From the NCBI GenBank assembly GCA_002344125.1, contig DDTQ01000008.1, positions 252,305-316,304 on the forward strand: a stretch of 64,000 nucleotides of DNA, written 5' to 3'. Made by a program: the position numbers and the translations under genes. This document shows, one piece after another, positions 7,996-17,043 of the stretch. Below the pieces are notes generated by a model that was not told the origin of the DNA, searched no databases, and saw only the letters and a list, made by a program, of their open reading frames with translations. This stretch comes from Ignavibacteria bacterium UBA2360 (GTDB lineage Bacteria; Bacteroidota; Ignavibacteria; Tepidaquicellales; OLB5). Numbering within the stretch: position 1 is the stretch's first letter; each line of letters starts with the position of its first letter.

Positions 7996-9927
7996 TTGAG
8001 ATACAGTTTATACAAATGGGCTGCCCTCTTCTTCGTTATTCAGTATTCCGTACTGGCTCAAAGTGATTTCACTGATGTTCAGACCTTTATAGATTCCAAC
8101 ATAACCCGTAATTTCCTTTTTACAAGTTTTGATAACAACAGGAACTCGGCTTCGTATATATCCCGCTTTAATGTTTATAAAAAACATAAACGGTTTAATG
8201 TGTTTTTAAAGAACTATTACTCGTCCTCGGTTACAAAGCTGAATGAAAATCTATACAGGGATTTTGATAATGTAAAAGTAACCGCCGGTTACAGCCTTAC
8301 TGATGATATTAACATATCTGCCAATTATTTCGGGCAATTCTTCAGTGATGACAGGACTTTCCAGCTTAAAGGCTCATCCTCTAATATGGGATATTTAAGC
8401 GCGTTATATGACGCTGTCATTAAGGGTTCCCAGGTTTATTCTGTGCTGAATGCGGGTTACAAAGTTGAAAGCCAGTATGATGAGTTGAATAAGGGACCCA
8501 GCCTTTCAGGTGAATTCAGCATTTACAATCTCAGCCTGTCTGACTTCCTGGTTGACGGGCAGCTTAAAGTTGGGTATGAATCACTTGATCCGCGCAAAAA
8601 AAACCTGGTTTACAGCCGGATCTATTTTGAAAAGCCTTTCGAAAATAACCTTGCACGCAATGAGTTTGACGGTATGTTTTCGCGGGTTCGCAAAGATTTT
8701 TACTTTCCCGCCGATAATAATTCTATTCAGCAGTTTGGTATTCAGAATAACATTGAAACAAGGGTTGAGAATATTTTCAGGTTCTACAACCGGTTTGATT
8801 ATACCGTTTCTAAAAGTCTGGCAGTAGTTCTTAATATAAATCCTGATTACCGCAGGGTAACAAAAGAAAACAGGTATATACCGGTTACAACCAACACGCA
8901 GCCAAGCATTTATGATACGGATATACAGGAACTCAGCTTTTCGGGTGATGTTGCGCTGAATTTTCAGTTTAAAAAGGTTGATTACCAGCTTAAATTCTAT
9001 TACAGAGAGCGCGATGAAAAACATTTCCTGATCAATTCCAACCGGATAAACAGCAATTTTGTCAATATCATAGAAAATAACGAGTCAACAAAGAACAATC
9101 ATTCCTCAATTTTCAAGCTCAACTCAAATCTATATTATAATATTGATCTAATGAACAGGGTTGAGTTCTCAGGCAGCGCTTCGATAATGAAGTATGACAC
9201 TCAAAGCGATTTTAATTATGATGACAGGGATGAATTGGGATACCTAATGTACGCTGCCCACAGGTTTAACAACCTGCGGAATCTTATTTTAGTTACTTCA
9301 TTCGATGTGAACCTCTACCACACGGTTTATATACTATCTCAAAAAAGCTCGAACAATAACTGGAACCGCGTTATCAGATTCACAAGCAAAAGCTACTTTG
9401 AGCCATCGGAACACTTCCGCAACGTAGGTACTTTCAGTGTACTGGCAAACTACACTGTATATGATTTCCAGGATATAATATCTACGGTAAAGAGTTACTC
9501 TTTTCGCCAGCTTAACCTGAAAGATTCCCTGATTGTCAGATTCAATGAACACTTTGGAACGGATATTTACGGTGAAGTAAAATTGTATGAAAGGGGAGAG
9601 TTGAACTGGAATGATTTCACCCAAAGCCCGGTGAACTATTTTGAGGACAAAATTATTAATTCTGAATTGAATTATTTTTTTAATAAATTTATCACATTTT
9701 CGGGTGGGTACCGGTGGTTTGAGCAAAAAAGGTTCAATTATGTGGATGGAGAGCGGGTTTTTGATAATTATGTGAGGACAACGGGTCCCTTTCTGAAGAT
9801 AAGGGCAGAATGGAAACGGAATTCAGTACTGGAAATTATTGGTACATACGATTATTACCGGTATGGCGATGGCAGCCCCGGAACGGATAACGGCAATATT
9901 TACCTTAACGCCAGTCTGAATTTTTAA
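7996..9927 (+). CDS. Outer-membrane beta-barrel-like protein, unknown function
   Basis: I do not recognise a named family. The 643-aa product has a signal peptide (about 1-21, ending SVLAQ) and a long series of alternating aromatic/polar strands such as VTAGYSLTDDINISANYF, with a terminal NASLNF ending in phenylalanine. This is typical of a large outer-membrane barrel. No TonB plug domain or TonB box is evident. The start is TTG at 7996, preceded by a GGGGA element at suitable distance and directly followed by the signal peptide. It follows the ABC ATPase gene after 46 nt. A role in export or porin-like transport is only a guess. Confidence 0.65.
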   Translation: MRYSLYKWAALFFVIQYSVLAQSDFTDVQTFIDSNITRNFLFTSFDNNRNSASYISRFNVYKKHKRFNVFLKNYYSSSVTKLNENLYRDFDNVKVTAGYSLTDDINISANYFGQFFSDDRTFQLKGSSSNMGYLSALYDAVIKGSQVYSVLNAGYKVESQYDELNKGPSLSGEFSIYNLSLSDFLVDGQLKVGYESLDPRKKNLVYSRIYFEKPFENNLARNEFDGMFSRVRKDFYFPADNNSIQQFGIQNNIETRVENIFRFYNRFDYTVSKSLAVVLNINPDYRRVTKENRYIPVTTNTQPSIYDTDIQELSFSGDVALNFQFKKVDYQLKFYYRERDEKHFLINSNRINSNFVNIIENNESTKNNHSSIFKLNSNLYYNIDLMNRVEFSGSASIMKYDTQSDFNYDDRDELGYLMYAAHRFNNLRNLILVTSFDVNLYHTVYILSQKSSNNNWNRVIRFTSKSYFEPSEHFRNVGTFSVLANYTVYDFQDIISTVKSYSFRQLNLKDSLIVRFNEHFGTDIYGEVKLYERGELNWNDFTQSPVNYFEDKIINSELNYFFNKFITFSGGYRWFEQKRFNYVDGERVFDNYVRTTGPFLKIRAEWKRNSVLEIIGTYDYYRYGDGSPGTDNGNIYLNASLNF

Positions 9928-9992
9928 ACTTTAAATACAATCCGGCCGGTTTTAGAGACCCGGCGGGTTTAACAGCAATTATAATCTATATT

Positions 9993-10403
9993 GTGAAAAA
10001 ATACTTTCTTGAAATAAGCTCTGAACGGAAAAATATTCAAAAGGTTGAAGAACTTATGCTGGATATCAATAAGATATTCGGTTTGCCTGAAGATGAATAT
10101 AACAAAATGATGATCGCTGTCACTGAAATTGCTATGAACGCGATTGTGCACGGTAACAAAGAAAGTATGCTTAAAAAAGTGAAATTGTATGTTGAGCATG
10201 ATGAAAAGACAATAAAAGTAATGGTGTTTGATGAAGGCGATGGCTTTGAAATTGGGCGGCTGCCTGACCCTACCGATATGGAGAATATTCTTGATGTTCA
10301 CGGGCGGGGAGTCTTTATAGCCCGCGCAATGGTTGATGAGTTTTATTACCACAACGATGAAGGCAAGGGCTCAGAGTTCGTGATGATTGTAAATAAGAAG
10401 TAA
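9993..10403 (+). CDS. Anti-sigma-factor-type serine kinase (RsbW/SpoIIAB-like ATPase)
   Basis: A 136-aa stand-alone HATPase domain. The N-box is TEIAMNAIVHG with E45 and N49, the G1 box DEGDGFE (80-86), and the G2 box GRGVFIAR (104-111). This is the RsbW-like family that phosphorylates anti-anti-sigma (STAS) partners and binds sigma factors. No STAS, PP2C or sigma gene is next to it, so its partner is unknown. The start is GTG at 9993; no better start exists in frame. Confidence 0.88.
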   Translation: MKKYFLEISSERKNIQKVEELMLDINKIFGLPEDEYNKMMIAVTEIAMNAIVHGNKESMLKKVKLYVEHDEKTIKVMVFDEGDGFEIGRLPDPTDMENILDVHGRGVFIARAMVDEFYYHNDEGKGSEFVMIVNKK

Positions 10404-10413
10404 GACCATACCC

Positions 10414-11766
10414 ATGAAAAATCTCTATATCTCAATTATAGCATCTATAATCCAGTTTTCATGTACCAGCCAGGAAGTTATTGAAAAGAGCAGATCCCTT
10501 GAACCTGTACTAAAAGAAATAAAGACTATTGACCCTAATAATGAAGATTTTTCAGACCTTCAGTTTCTTAAAAAAATTATTGAACGGGATTCCGTTCAGG
10601 TAATTTTGCTTGGAGAGCAAACACACGGTGATGGCTCAACTTTTCTTGCAAAATCTCGTATCATTAAATTTTTACACAAAGAAGCAGGCTTTGATGTACT
10701 TGCTTTTGAAAGCGGTATTTTCAACTGTACGTATGCGTGGGAAAAGATCAAGCAGAACGGTAATTATGCAGAAGAGATAAGAAAAGCTGTTTTTCATATG
10801 TGGGTGAACTCAAATGAGTGCAGCACGCTTATTAATTATCTGCAAAGTACACTTGCAGGCAGCAACCCGGTCGAATTAACCGGATTTGATCCCCGACTGA
10901 CCGCAAACCAGAACTGCCAGTTATTGATAGATGGGCTATTCTATAACAGACTTGACTTTTTAACTCAGGGTGAAAAAAATCTTATAGTCAAAATTATTTG
11001 TTTTGATGAAGAAGTGTTATCAGGAAAAGATAAAACATATAACAACAGCGTAATGGAGAAGCTAATCAACGGACTGGATAGCTTATCACGTCTTGATATC
11101 TTACCCCACCTTGAAAGTTTACACCCTAATGACAATTTACCAGGACCAGATAACAAATTTGAATACTGGAAACACGTTATGGAAGGGGTAAAAGTAAGCT
11201 ATAACAGTGATCTTACCTCAAAATATGAAAAAGTAAACCTGAACGATGCGGAAATTTTAAATGCACGTGATGTGCAAATGGGTAAAAATCTTGTTTGGCT
11301 GGCAAAGAATAAATACAAAAACAGGAAGATCATAGTTTGGGCTGCTAATTTTCATTGTTTCAGGAATTCAGAAGAGCTGACTTCAACTGTTGAGGCTTTA
11401 AAATTTATTGATGCAGTAAATAAAAAAACAATTACAATGGGTGATATTCTCTATGATTCACTGCAAAGCAGAATTTACTCCATAGGGTTTACACAGTATA
11501 CCGGCAAAAGAAAAAATTTACAGAATAATAAAACAGAAGATATACCTGACTATTCCGACCTTTCATTTGAAAATGTTATCTCATCTGTTGGTAATGAATA
11601 TTCATTTGTTGACCTGAGAGATACTAATAATCCCGTTTGGCTTAAGGAAGAGTTTATATCATCTTTGCGCTCCGGCAAAGATTTAAATGGAAAGTGGAAA
11701 AATGTTACAGACGGTATATTCTATATTAAAGAAATGAAGCCTAGTACATTCGGAAATGAGAATTAG
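10414..11766 (+). CDS. Erythromycin-esterase-family hydrolase, probable lipoprotein
   Basis: A 450-aa protein with the EreA/EreB family core. The histidine motif is ILLGEQTHGDGS (about 67-78), followed by DVLAFESGIF and a C-terminal VWAANFHCF segment in the place of the family's second His motif. The N-terminus ends in QFSCTS, a weak lipobox, so it may be anchored as a lipoprotein. Most chromosomal members of the family have no demonstrated macrolide activity, so resistance should not be assumed. It lies 10 nt after the RsbW-like gene and 2 nt before the phosphoesterase gene. Confidence 0.8.
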   Translation: MKNLYISIIASIIQFSCTSQEVIEKSRSLEPVLKEIKTIDPNNEDFSDLQFLKKIIERDSVQVILLGEQTHGDGSTFLAKSRIIKFLHKEAGFDVLAFESGIFNCTYAWEKIKQNGNYAEEIRKAVFHMWVNSNECSTLINYLQSTLAGSNPVELTGFDPRLTANQNCQLLIDGLFYNRLDFLTQGEKNLIVKIICFDEEVLSGKDKTYNNSVMEKLINGLDSLSRLDILPHLESLHPNDNLPGPDNKFEYWKHVMEGVKVSYNSDLTSKYEKVNLNDAEILNARDVQMGKNLVWLAKNKYKNRKIIVWAANFHCFRNSEELTSTVEALKFIDAVNKKTITMGDILYDSLQSRIYSIGFTQYTGKRKNLQNNKTEDIPDYSDLSFENVISSVGNEYSFVDLRDTNNPVWLKEEFISSLRSGKDLNGKWKNVTDGIFYIKEMKPSTFGNEN

Positions 11767-11768
11767 AG

Positions 11769-13553
11769 ATGTTCAATAAAATTGGTAACATAAAACTTCT
11801 TCCGCCGGTAAGCTGGTTTAACTTAAAACAGCTTGCGGGCACTGCGTACAAATCGATAATTTCATCAATTATCGGGGAGCAGTCAGACCGAAGGCTGATG
11901 CTTGCGCTGGCATCCAGCGAAAAGGAATTTTACAATTACACACGCTATCATAAAAATGTAAATGGTAAAATAGTACCCAATGAGGATTCCAAACGGAAAG
12001 AAATGTGGCTGGATTTTATTGCCGATACAGGCGACGGTTGGAATCCCACTTACAGCGTAGCTTATTATGCCGCCAAACAGGGTTTAAAGCTTAATTTCGG
12101 AGATAAACAATTTGATACAAAAAGGGGAGAAGTGCTAATCTTCGGCGGTGATGAAGTATATCCCACTCCCTCAAAAAAAGGGTACAAGGAGCGCCTTATC
12201 ACTCCCTATGAACAGGCATTCGGCGATGATAAGCCGGAAACTCCGCCACATGTTTTTGCGATACCGGGCAATCATGACTGGTACGATGGGCTTGAATCAT
12301 TTACAAGGCTGTTTTGCTCGGATCTTGGCTCCCGCAAATTCGCCGGAGGCTGGTTTTCACGTCAGAAGCGAAGTTACTTCGCGCTGAAGCTGCCCAATAA
12401 ATGGTGGCTGCTTGCATCAGACGGGCAGCTGCACTCAAACATTGATACCGCCCAGCTTGATTACTTTCGCGCTATTGCGGATGCGCACATGAGCGAAGGT
12501 GATAAGGTAATTCTGTGTATATCGGAGCCTGTGTGGATCTATGCGCATAAGTATAAAAAATTCGTAGCGGAATATGATGAGAGCGATCTCATTTATCTGC
12601 AGGAGGAGATACTCAAACCCAGGGGAGCGGAAGTAAAAGTGTTTTTGACGGGTGACCTGCACCATTACCGCAGACATGAAGAGCTTAACGCCAAAGAGAA
12701 AAACGCAAAAGTGCAAAAGATCACAGCCGGAGGAGGCGGGGCTTTTATGCATCCGACTCATGGAGGTGATTTTTCGCTTCTAACCGAAGAACAGCAGCTG
12801 CCGGGGCAGAAACCCCGGGAGTTTGAACTTAAAAAAAGTTACCCGGATGTGAAGACCTCAAAAAGACTTGGATGGCTTAATATTTTTTTCCCGTTCACAA
12901 ATCCCGGATTCGGAATTCTTACTGGAACATTTTACCTGATAACGATATGGATAGTAAGCTCAACTTTTCATTTTGAGTTTGCGCACAACGTGCGCGGATT
13001 TTTTGATCAGACGCTGAGGGCATTCCTTGTGAATCCCGTTGCCGCATTGTGGCTGGGCGCAGTTGCCGCGGGATTTGTTTTCTTTACCGATACGCATTCA
13101 AAATGGTATAAATGGCTTGGGGGTCTTACCCACTTCTTCATGAATTTATTCAGCATAGCGTATATTGGACTTTTTGCTACTTACATCAATAATACGGTTT
13201 TTAATGAAGGTGTTATTACAGGTTTTATTTTTATCCCGATAATCGTTTTTGCACTGGGCTGGTTCTTTGGTTCGCTCAACATGGGTATATATCTTACTGT
13301 TTCAATGAACATTTTTGGCAGACATGATAACGAAGCGTTTTCTGCGCTTCGTATCCAGGATTATAAGAATTTCCTCAGGCTCAATATTGATGATGAGGGT
13401 ACACTAACGATCTTTCCGATCAAGATTCAGAAGGCAGCTCGGAAATGGCGCTTCAGGAAAAGCGGAGAAGCTGATAATTCTTTTATAGTACCCGAAGACG
13501 GCTCAATTCCTGAGCTGATAGAGGAACCTATAGTGATAAGAAATGATAAGTAA
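11769..13553 (+). CDS. Calcineurin-like metallophosphoesterase with C-terminal membrane segments
   Basis: A 594-aa protein. The metallophosphoesterase motifs are spread over the first 330 residues: LDFIADTGDGWN, LIFGGDEV, AIPGNHDWYDG and FLTGDLHHYRRHE. From about residue 365 to 520 there are five or so hydrophobic segments (for example FGILTGTFYLITIWIV and WLGAVAAGFVFF), so the catalytic domain is probably tethered to the inner membrane. It begins 2 nt after the esterase-like gene, which suggests an operon. Substrate unknown. Confidence 0.85.
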   Translation: MFNKIGNIKLLPPVSWFNLKQLAGTAYKSIISSIIGEQSDRRLMLALASSEKEFYNYTRYHKNVNGKIVPNEDSKRKEMWLDFIADTGDGWNPTYSVAYYAAKQGLKLNFGDKQFDTKRGEVLIFGGDEVYPTPSKKGYKERLITPYEQAFGDDKPETPPHVFAIPGNHDWYDGLESFTRLFCSDLGSRKFAGGWFSRQKRSYFALKLPNKWWLLASDGQLHSNIDTAQLDYFRAIADAHMSEGDKVILCISEPVWIYAHKYKKFVAEYDESDLIYLQEEILKPRGAEVKVFLTGDLHHYRRHEELNAKEKNAKVQKITAGGGGAFMHPTHGGDFSLLTEEQQLPGQKPREFELKKSYPDVKTSKRLGWLNIFFPFTNPGFGILTGTFYLITIWIVSSTFHFEFAHNVRGFFDQTLRAFLVNPVAALWLGAVAAGFVFFTDTHSKWYKWLGGLTHFFMNLFSIAYIGLFATYINNTVFNEGVITGFIFIPIIVFALGWFFGSLNMGIYLTVSMNIFGRHDNEAFSALRIQDYKNFLRLNIDDEGTLTIFPIKIQKAARKWRFRKSGEADNSFIVPEDGSIPELIEEPIVIRNDK

Positions 13554-13554
13554 T

Positions 13555-14463
13555 CTAGAAGTCTTCTTCAGAAAGCTCTTTATTTAAAGCAGCCCCTGCC
13601 ATATTGCCTGAAAATACCGCTGCAGAAACCGATCTCATCGGAAAATAATTATCTCCGCAAACGAACACTCCTTCAATATTTGTTTTCTGCAGGTTATCCG
13701 CTTTGTAATGCCCGGTTTCGCTCATTTCGCAGCCAAGCTTGGAGGGGATATCACACTGCTGAACAAATGGAATCTTTGCATAGAGAGCCTTCAGTTTTTG
13801 CGAGCTGCCATCTTTAAAAACCAATTCACTGATATTACCCGCATTATGTTTGATCTCGGCTATTTCAGCTTCAATTATTCTGATATTATTGTCAGCAAAG
13901 CTTTCAGTTTGCTTTGCGGTTAATTCAGAGCTGCCGTTGGTAAAAACAGTAAGATCCTTAGTTAAATTATATACAAGTTTAGATAGTTCATAAGCAGGCT
14001 CACCGTTTGCGAAAATGCCTGTAGCTTCATTTCTGAATTCATATCCATGGCAATAAGGGCAGTGAATAACTGAAATGCCCCAGCATTCTGAAAATCCTTT
14101 AATATCAGGCATTAGGTCTTTAATACCTGTGGCGAAAATTAATTTTCTCGATCTGAATTTTAAGCCGCCTGCGGCAGTGATCTCAAAGCCATTATTTATT
14201 TTTACTCCGCTTTCAGCTAACCCTTTATAGAACTCAACAGTTTTATAAAGTTCAACCTGCTTTTTGGCATTATGTGATATTTCGGCGGGAGTTTTGCCGT
14301 CATTTGTGAGAAAATTATGCGAATGCGGTGTCTGTATGTTGCATGGTGTACCGCTATCAATTACCAGGGTTTTTCTAAGTGATCTGCCCAGCGACATTGC
14401 CGCAGATAAACCGGCATAACTTCCGCCGATAATTATTACATCAAAACTTCGGTATTTATCCAT
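13555..14463 (-). CDS. Thioredoxin-reductase-like NAD(P)/FAD flavoprotein
   Basis: A 302-aa pyridine nucleotide-disulfide oxidoreductase. The FAD-binding motif is GGSYAGLSAA (13-22), the redox-active pair HCPYCHGYEF has Cys135 and Cys138, and the second flavin motif is GVFVCGDN near the C-terminus. CPYCHG differs from the CATCDG of classical TrxB and marks a related flavoprotein group, so the partner may not be thioredoxin. The ATG at 14463 is chosen over an in-frame TTG at 14478. It is convergent with the phosphoesterase (1-nt gap) and divergent from the Fur gene, suggesting shared redox regulation. Confidence 0.88.
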   Translation of the reverse strand: MDKYRSFDVIIIGGSYAGLSAAMSLGRSLRKTLVIDSGTPCNIQTPHSHNFLTNDGKTPAEISHNAKKQVELYKTVEFYKGLAESGVKINNGFEITAAGGLKFRSRKLIFATGIKDLMPDIKGFSECWGISVIHCPYCHGYEFRNEATGIFANGEPAYELSKLVYNLTKDLTVFTNGSSELTAKQTESFADNNIRIIEAEIAEIKHNAGNISELVFKDGSSQKLKALYAKIPFVQQCDIPSKLGCEMSETGHYKADNLQKTNIEGVFVCGDNYFPMRSVSAAVFSGNMAGAALNKELSEEDF

Positions 14464-14529
14464 ATTATTTACTTTCAAACATTTCTGTGTTCACCGGATT
14501 TGTATGTTCATATTTAATTTATTTTATTT

Positions 14530-14550
14530 TAACTTTGCAATATACGTATA
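14530..14550 (+). promoter_or_regulatory. Candidate fur promoter and overlapping palindrome
   Basis: TAACTTTG (14530-14537) matches the Bacteroidota -7 box exactly; the -33 position has TTC rather than TTG. The perfect 10-bp palindrome TATACGTATA (14541-14550) sits where the transcript should begin, 17 nt before the ATG. It could be an operator for autoregulation by the Fur-family protein, but it is shorter than known Fur/PerR/Zur boxes. Confidence 0.4.
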
Positions 14551-14566
14551 AAATAACATAATATAA

Positions 14567-14992
14567 ATGCAAATCAGTCGCAATAAAAAATTACCCGGTA
14601 TCAATATAAAGCTTAATGAGTGCGGGTTAAAGGCAACCTTACCCAGAATTAAGGTTGTTGAGGCGTTACAAAATTCTAAAAAACCATTAAGTGCCGCTGA
14701 AATTTATAAACTGACAAAAAAATATACTGATAGAGCCAGTATTTACAGATCTTTAAGAGTGTTTACTGAATGCGGAATTACGGATGAGATAAACCTGAAT
14801 GAAGGATTTTTGCGATATGAAATATCCGGGAAGAAACATCATCATCACATAAAATGCGATAATTGCGGAGCAATTAAGTGTATAGATATATGTATTAAAT
14901 TGGATGTAGAAAAATTAACAGGTTACAGAATAAATAAACATAGCATTGAATTTAACGGTGTTTGTCCCAATTGTCTTAAGAATTATTCATGA
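14567..14992 (+). CDS. Fur-family metal/redox regulator
   Basis: A 141-aa protein with an N-terminal winged helix (about 20-85; LKATLPRIKVVEAL and the recognition segment ASIYRSLRVF) and a C-terminal metal-binding domain. That domain holds HHHHIKCDNCG (two cysteines of a structural zinc site) and the second pair CPNC near the C-terminus. Sequence alone cannot decide between Fur, Zur and PerR. Divergence from a disulfide-reductase-like flavoprotein favours a redox or peroxide role (inference). The start is ATG at 14567. Confidence 0.9.
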   Translation: MQISRNKKLPGINIKLNECGLKATLPRIKVVEALQNSKKPLSAAEIYKLTKKYTDRASIYRSLRVFTECGITDEINLNEGFLRYEISGKKHHHHIKCDNCGAIKCIDICIKLDVEKLTGYRINKHSIEFNGVCPNCLKNYS

Positions 14993-15012
14993 GTAATTTT
15001 CTATAATTGGGA

Positions 15013-15573
15013 ATGATAACCGGCAGAAAAATATTAGTAGTTGGAGCCAATGGAAGCGGTAAAACAACCTTTGCTAAGAAATTATCTGAACGTTTAAAAA
15101 TTACACATTATGAGCTTGATAGCATTTTCTGGAAAGCTGACTGGCAGGAATCTGCCAACGGGGATTTCAGGGCGAAAGTAGATGAAGTTACACAAACCGA
15201 TAGTTGGGTAATTGACGGTAATTATTCCCGAAACCAGGATCTGACGATCGGCAGAGCAGATACTATCATATGGCTTGATGTGACTTATTTGAAAATGCTG
15301 TATAGGGTCACAAAGCGCTCTATTCACAGAATAATAACCCAAAAGCCATTATGGCATAATAACAGAGAGAGCTGGGGGAAAGTATTTTCAAAAGACTCAA
15401 TTATTTTATTTGCAATGCGTACTTATAATACAAAGAAAACAAAATATAAAAGAATCATAAACGGAAATGAGTTTCATGATAAAAAATGGATAAGAATAGC
15501 AAACAACGGGGATGAAAAAAAATTCTGGAGGGAAATTAATTCATCCGATGAGCTCATTAGCCGGTCAGGCTAA
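15013..15573 (+). CDS. P-loop kinase-like protein (FlaR / adenylate-kinase-related)
   Basis: A 186-aa NTPase with Walker A GANGSGKT (11-18), then HYELDSIFWKADWQ and WVIDGNYSR, the pattern of proteins annotated as DNA topology modulation protein FlaR and related small kinases. The substrate is not known. The ATG at 15013 is preferred to an in-frame TTG two codons earlier. It follows the Fur gene by 20 nt. Its last codons contain the left arm of an inverted repeat shared with another convergent gene junction. Confidence 0.8.
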   Translation: MITGRKILVVGANGSGKTTFAKKLSERLKITHYELDSIFWKADWQESANGDFRAKVDEVTQTDSWVIDGNYSRNQDLTIGRADTIIWLDVTYLKMLYRVTKRSIHRIITQKPLWHNNRESWGKVFSKDSIILFAMRTYNTKKTKYKRIINGNEFHDKKWIRIANNGDEKKFWREINSSDELISRSG

Positions 15574-15589
15574 AAGTCACCGGATGAAT
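15539..15589. terminator. Inverted repeat at a convergent junction
   Basis: ATTCATCCGATGA (15539-15551) faces TCACCGGATGAAT (15577-15589), 13 bp with one mismatch. It overlaps the end of the P-loop gene and lies before the mdh stop. The same 13-nt left arm occurs at 21363. It may act as a bidirectional terminator or be a dispersed element. Confidence 0.5.
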
Positions 15590-15600
15590 ATGAATTATTG

Positions 15601-16533
15601 TTAGTCTTTCAGATTATCAAGTACATCCATAACTTCTTTAACAGCTTTAGCTGATTCAGCCACAAGTTTTTTCTCTTCATCATTTAGCTGCAGCTCAATG
15701 ATCTTTTCGATGCCGCCTTTGCCCAATATAACCGGAACGCCGAGGTAAATATTCTTTAAACCATATTCACCGTTCAGCAATGCGCAAACCGGGAACACAC
15801 GTTTCTGGTCTTTAATGATAGCTTCAACCATCTGCGCTGCTGCTGAGCCGGGCGCGTACCATGCTGATGTTCCGAGCAGGTTAACAATTTCTCCGCCGCC
15901 TTTTTTGGTGCGGTCAATAATCTTTTCAAGTTTATCTGCGTCTATAAGCTCAGTTACGGGAATTCCGCCAATTGTGGTATATCTTGGTAACGGAACCATT
16001 GTATCACCGTGGCCGCCCATTAATACTGCCTGGATATCCTTCGGTGAAACATTTAGCGCCTCAGAGAGGAATGCTTTATACCTGCCGGTATCAAGGATTC
16101 CCGCCATACCGAATACACGGTTAGCAGGGAACTTAGCATTAACATAAGCGCAGTAGGTCATTACATCAAGCGGATTTGATACTACTATTATTATAGTATT
16201 TGGTGAGTGTTTTACAACCTGTTCGGTCACAGATTTTACGATCTTAGCATTAGTTGAAATAAGATCATCACGGCTCATGCCCGGTTTCCTTGGCAGCCCC
16301 GATGTTATCACTACAACATCTGAATCAGCGGTTTTGCTGTAATCATTGGTTGAACCGGTTACTCGTGTATCGTACATATTAATGGCAGCTGTTTCCCATA
16401 TATCAAGAGCTTTGCCTTCTGCAAAGTTCTCTTTGATATCCAGAAGAACAACTTCGTTTACAATTTCGTGGTGCGCTAAAACTTCTGCGCAGGTTGCGCC
16501 TACATTTCCTGCTCCTATTACTGATACTTTCAA
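15601..16533 (-). CDS. mdh: Malate dehydrogenase (LDH-like type)
   Basis: A TCA-cycle enzyme interconverting malate and oxaloacetate with NAD; 310 aa, full length. The Rossmann motif is GAGNVG (7-12) with D32 binding NAD ribose. The substrate loop PRKPGMSRDD supplies R82 and R88; an arginine rather than glutamine here indicates malate rather than lactate specificity. VSNPLDVMT follows, and MGGHGDTMVPL contains the catalytic H175. This LDH-like MDH type is typical of Chlorobi, Chloroflexi and archaea. It is a single gene between convergent and co-directional neighbours. Confidence 0.97.
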   Translation of the reverse strand: MKVSVIGAGNVGATCAEVLAHHEIVNEVVLLDIKENFAEGKALDIWETAAINMYDTRVTGSTNDYSKTADSDVVVITSGLPRKPGMSRDDLISTNAKIVKSVTEQVVKHSPNTIIIVVSNPLDVMTYCAYVNAKFPANRVFGMAGILDTGRYKAFLSEALNVSPKDIQAVLMGGHGDTMVPLPRYTTIGGIPVTELIDADKLEKIIDRTKKGGGEIVNLLGTSAWYAPGSAAAQMVEAIIKDQKRVFPVCALLNGEYGLKNIYLGVPVILGKGGIEKIIELQLNDEEKKLVAESAKAVKEVMDVLDNLKD

Positions 16534-16632
16534 TTTATTTGCCTCTTTGTATTATATTATTGAATTGATTTGATTTTGGGATAATGTTCACCGGATGATC
16601 TGATATCATACAGTGAAGAGAAATAACTTATA

Positions 16633-16665
16633 TAAAAAAAGCGAGTGAACCCGTGTCCACTCGCT
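16633..16665 (-). terminator. Terminator of rplU-rpmA
   Basis: On the minus strand GCGAGTG and CACTCGC form a 7-bp stem around an 11-nt loop, followed by TTTTTTT. It lies about 47 nt downstream of the rpmA stop. Confidence 0.8.
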
Positions 16666-16711
16666 GCTTAAAAATTATTCTTAGCAGTGCTACTGCTGAA
16701 AATGGTAATAG

Positions 16712-16975
16712 TTACTTGGTTTCTACGGGCAGAATATTGATCTTTTTCTTCAGTCTTGTTTGATTGGCAAACTGAACGTGACCTGTAATGGTAGCAAAAA
16801 TTGTATCATCTTTGCCAACTCCTGTGTTAAGACCCGGAAGGAACTTTGTTCCTCTTTGTCTTACTATAATGCTGCCAGCTGAAACAAGCTCTCCGCCAAA
16901 GCGTTTAACGCCGAGTCTTTGGGAATTACTATCGCGGCCGTTTTTTGTGCTGCCTAATCCTTTTTTATGAGCCAT
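16712..16975 (-). CDS. rpmA: 50S ribosomal protein bL27
   Basis: An 87-aa ribosomal protein of the peptidyl-transferase region. The start MAHKKGLGSTKNGRDS and the segments RLGVKRFGGELVSAG and RQRGTKFLPG are family signatures. Unlike Firmicutes bL27 it has no cleaved N-terminal extension. It follows rplU in the usual order, 68 nt downstream, in a two-gene operon. Confidence 0.99.
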   Translation of the reverse strand: MAHKKGLGSTKNGRDSNSQRLGVKRFGGELVSAGSIIVRQRGTKFLPGLNTGVGKDDTIFATITGHVQFANQTRLKKKINILPVETK

Positions 16976-17043
16976 TGTATATAAAATTAAAAATTAATTA
17001 TTATCTGTTTTGGTGAAACCCCGTGAATAATACTTTGGTGAAA

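Noticed and set aside
9935..9975. Terminator after the 643-aa barrel gene
   Set aside because: GCCGG/CCGGC is short and has no proper T-tract.
10414..11766. Macrolide-resistance gene
   Set aside because: The Ere fold is recognisable, but chromosomal family members usually lack proven resistance and nothing here indicates a resistance context.
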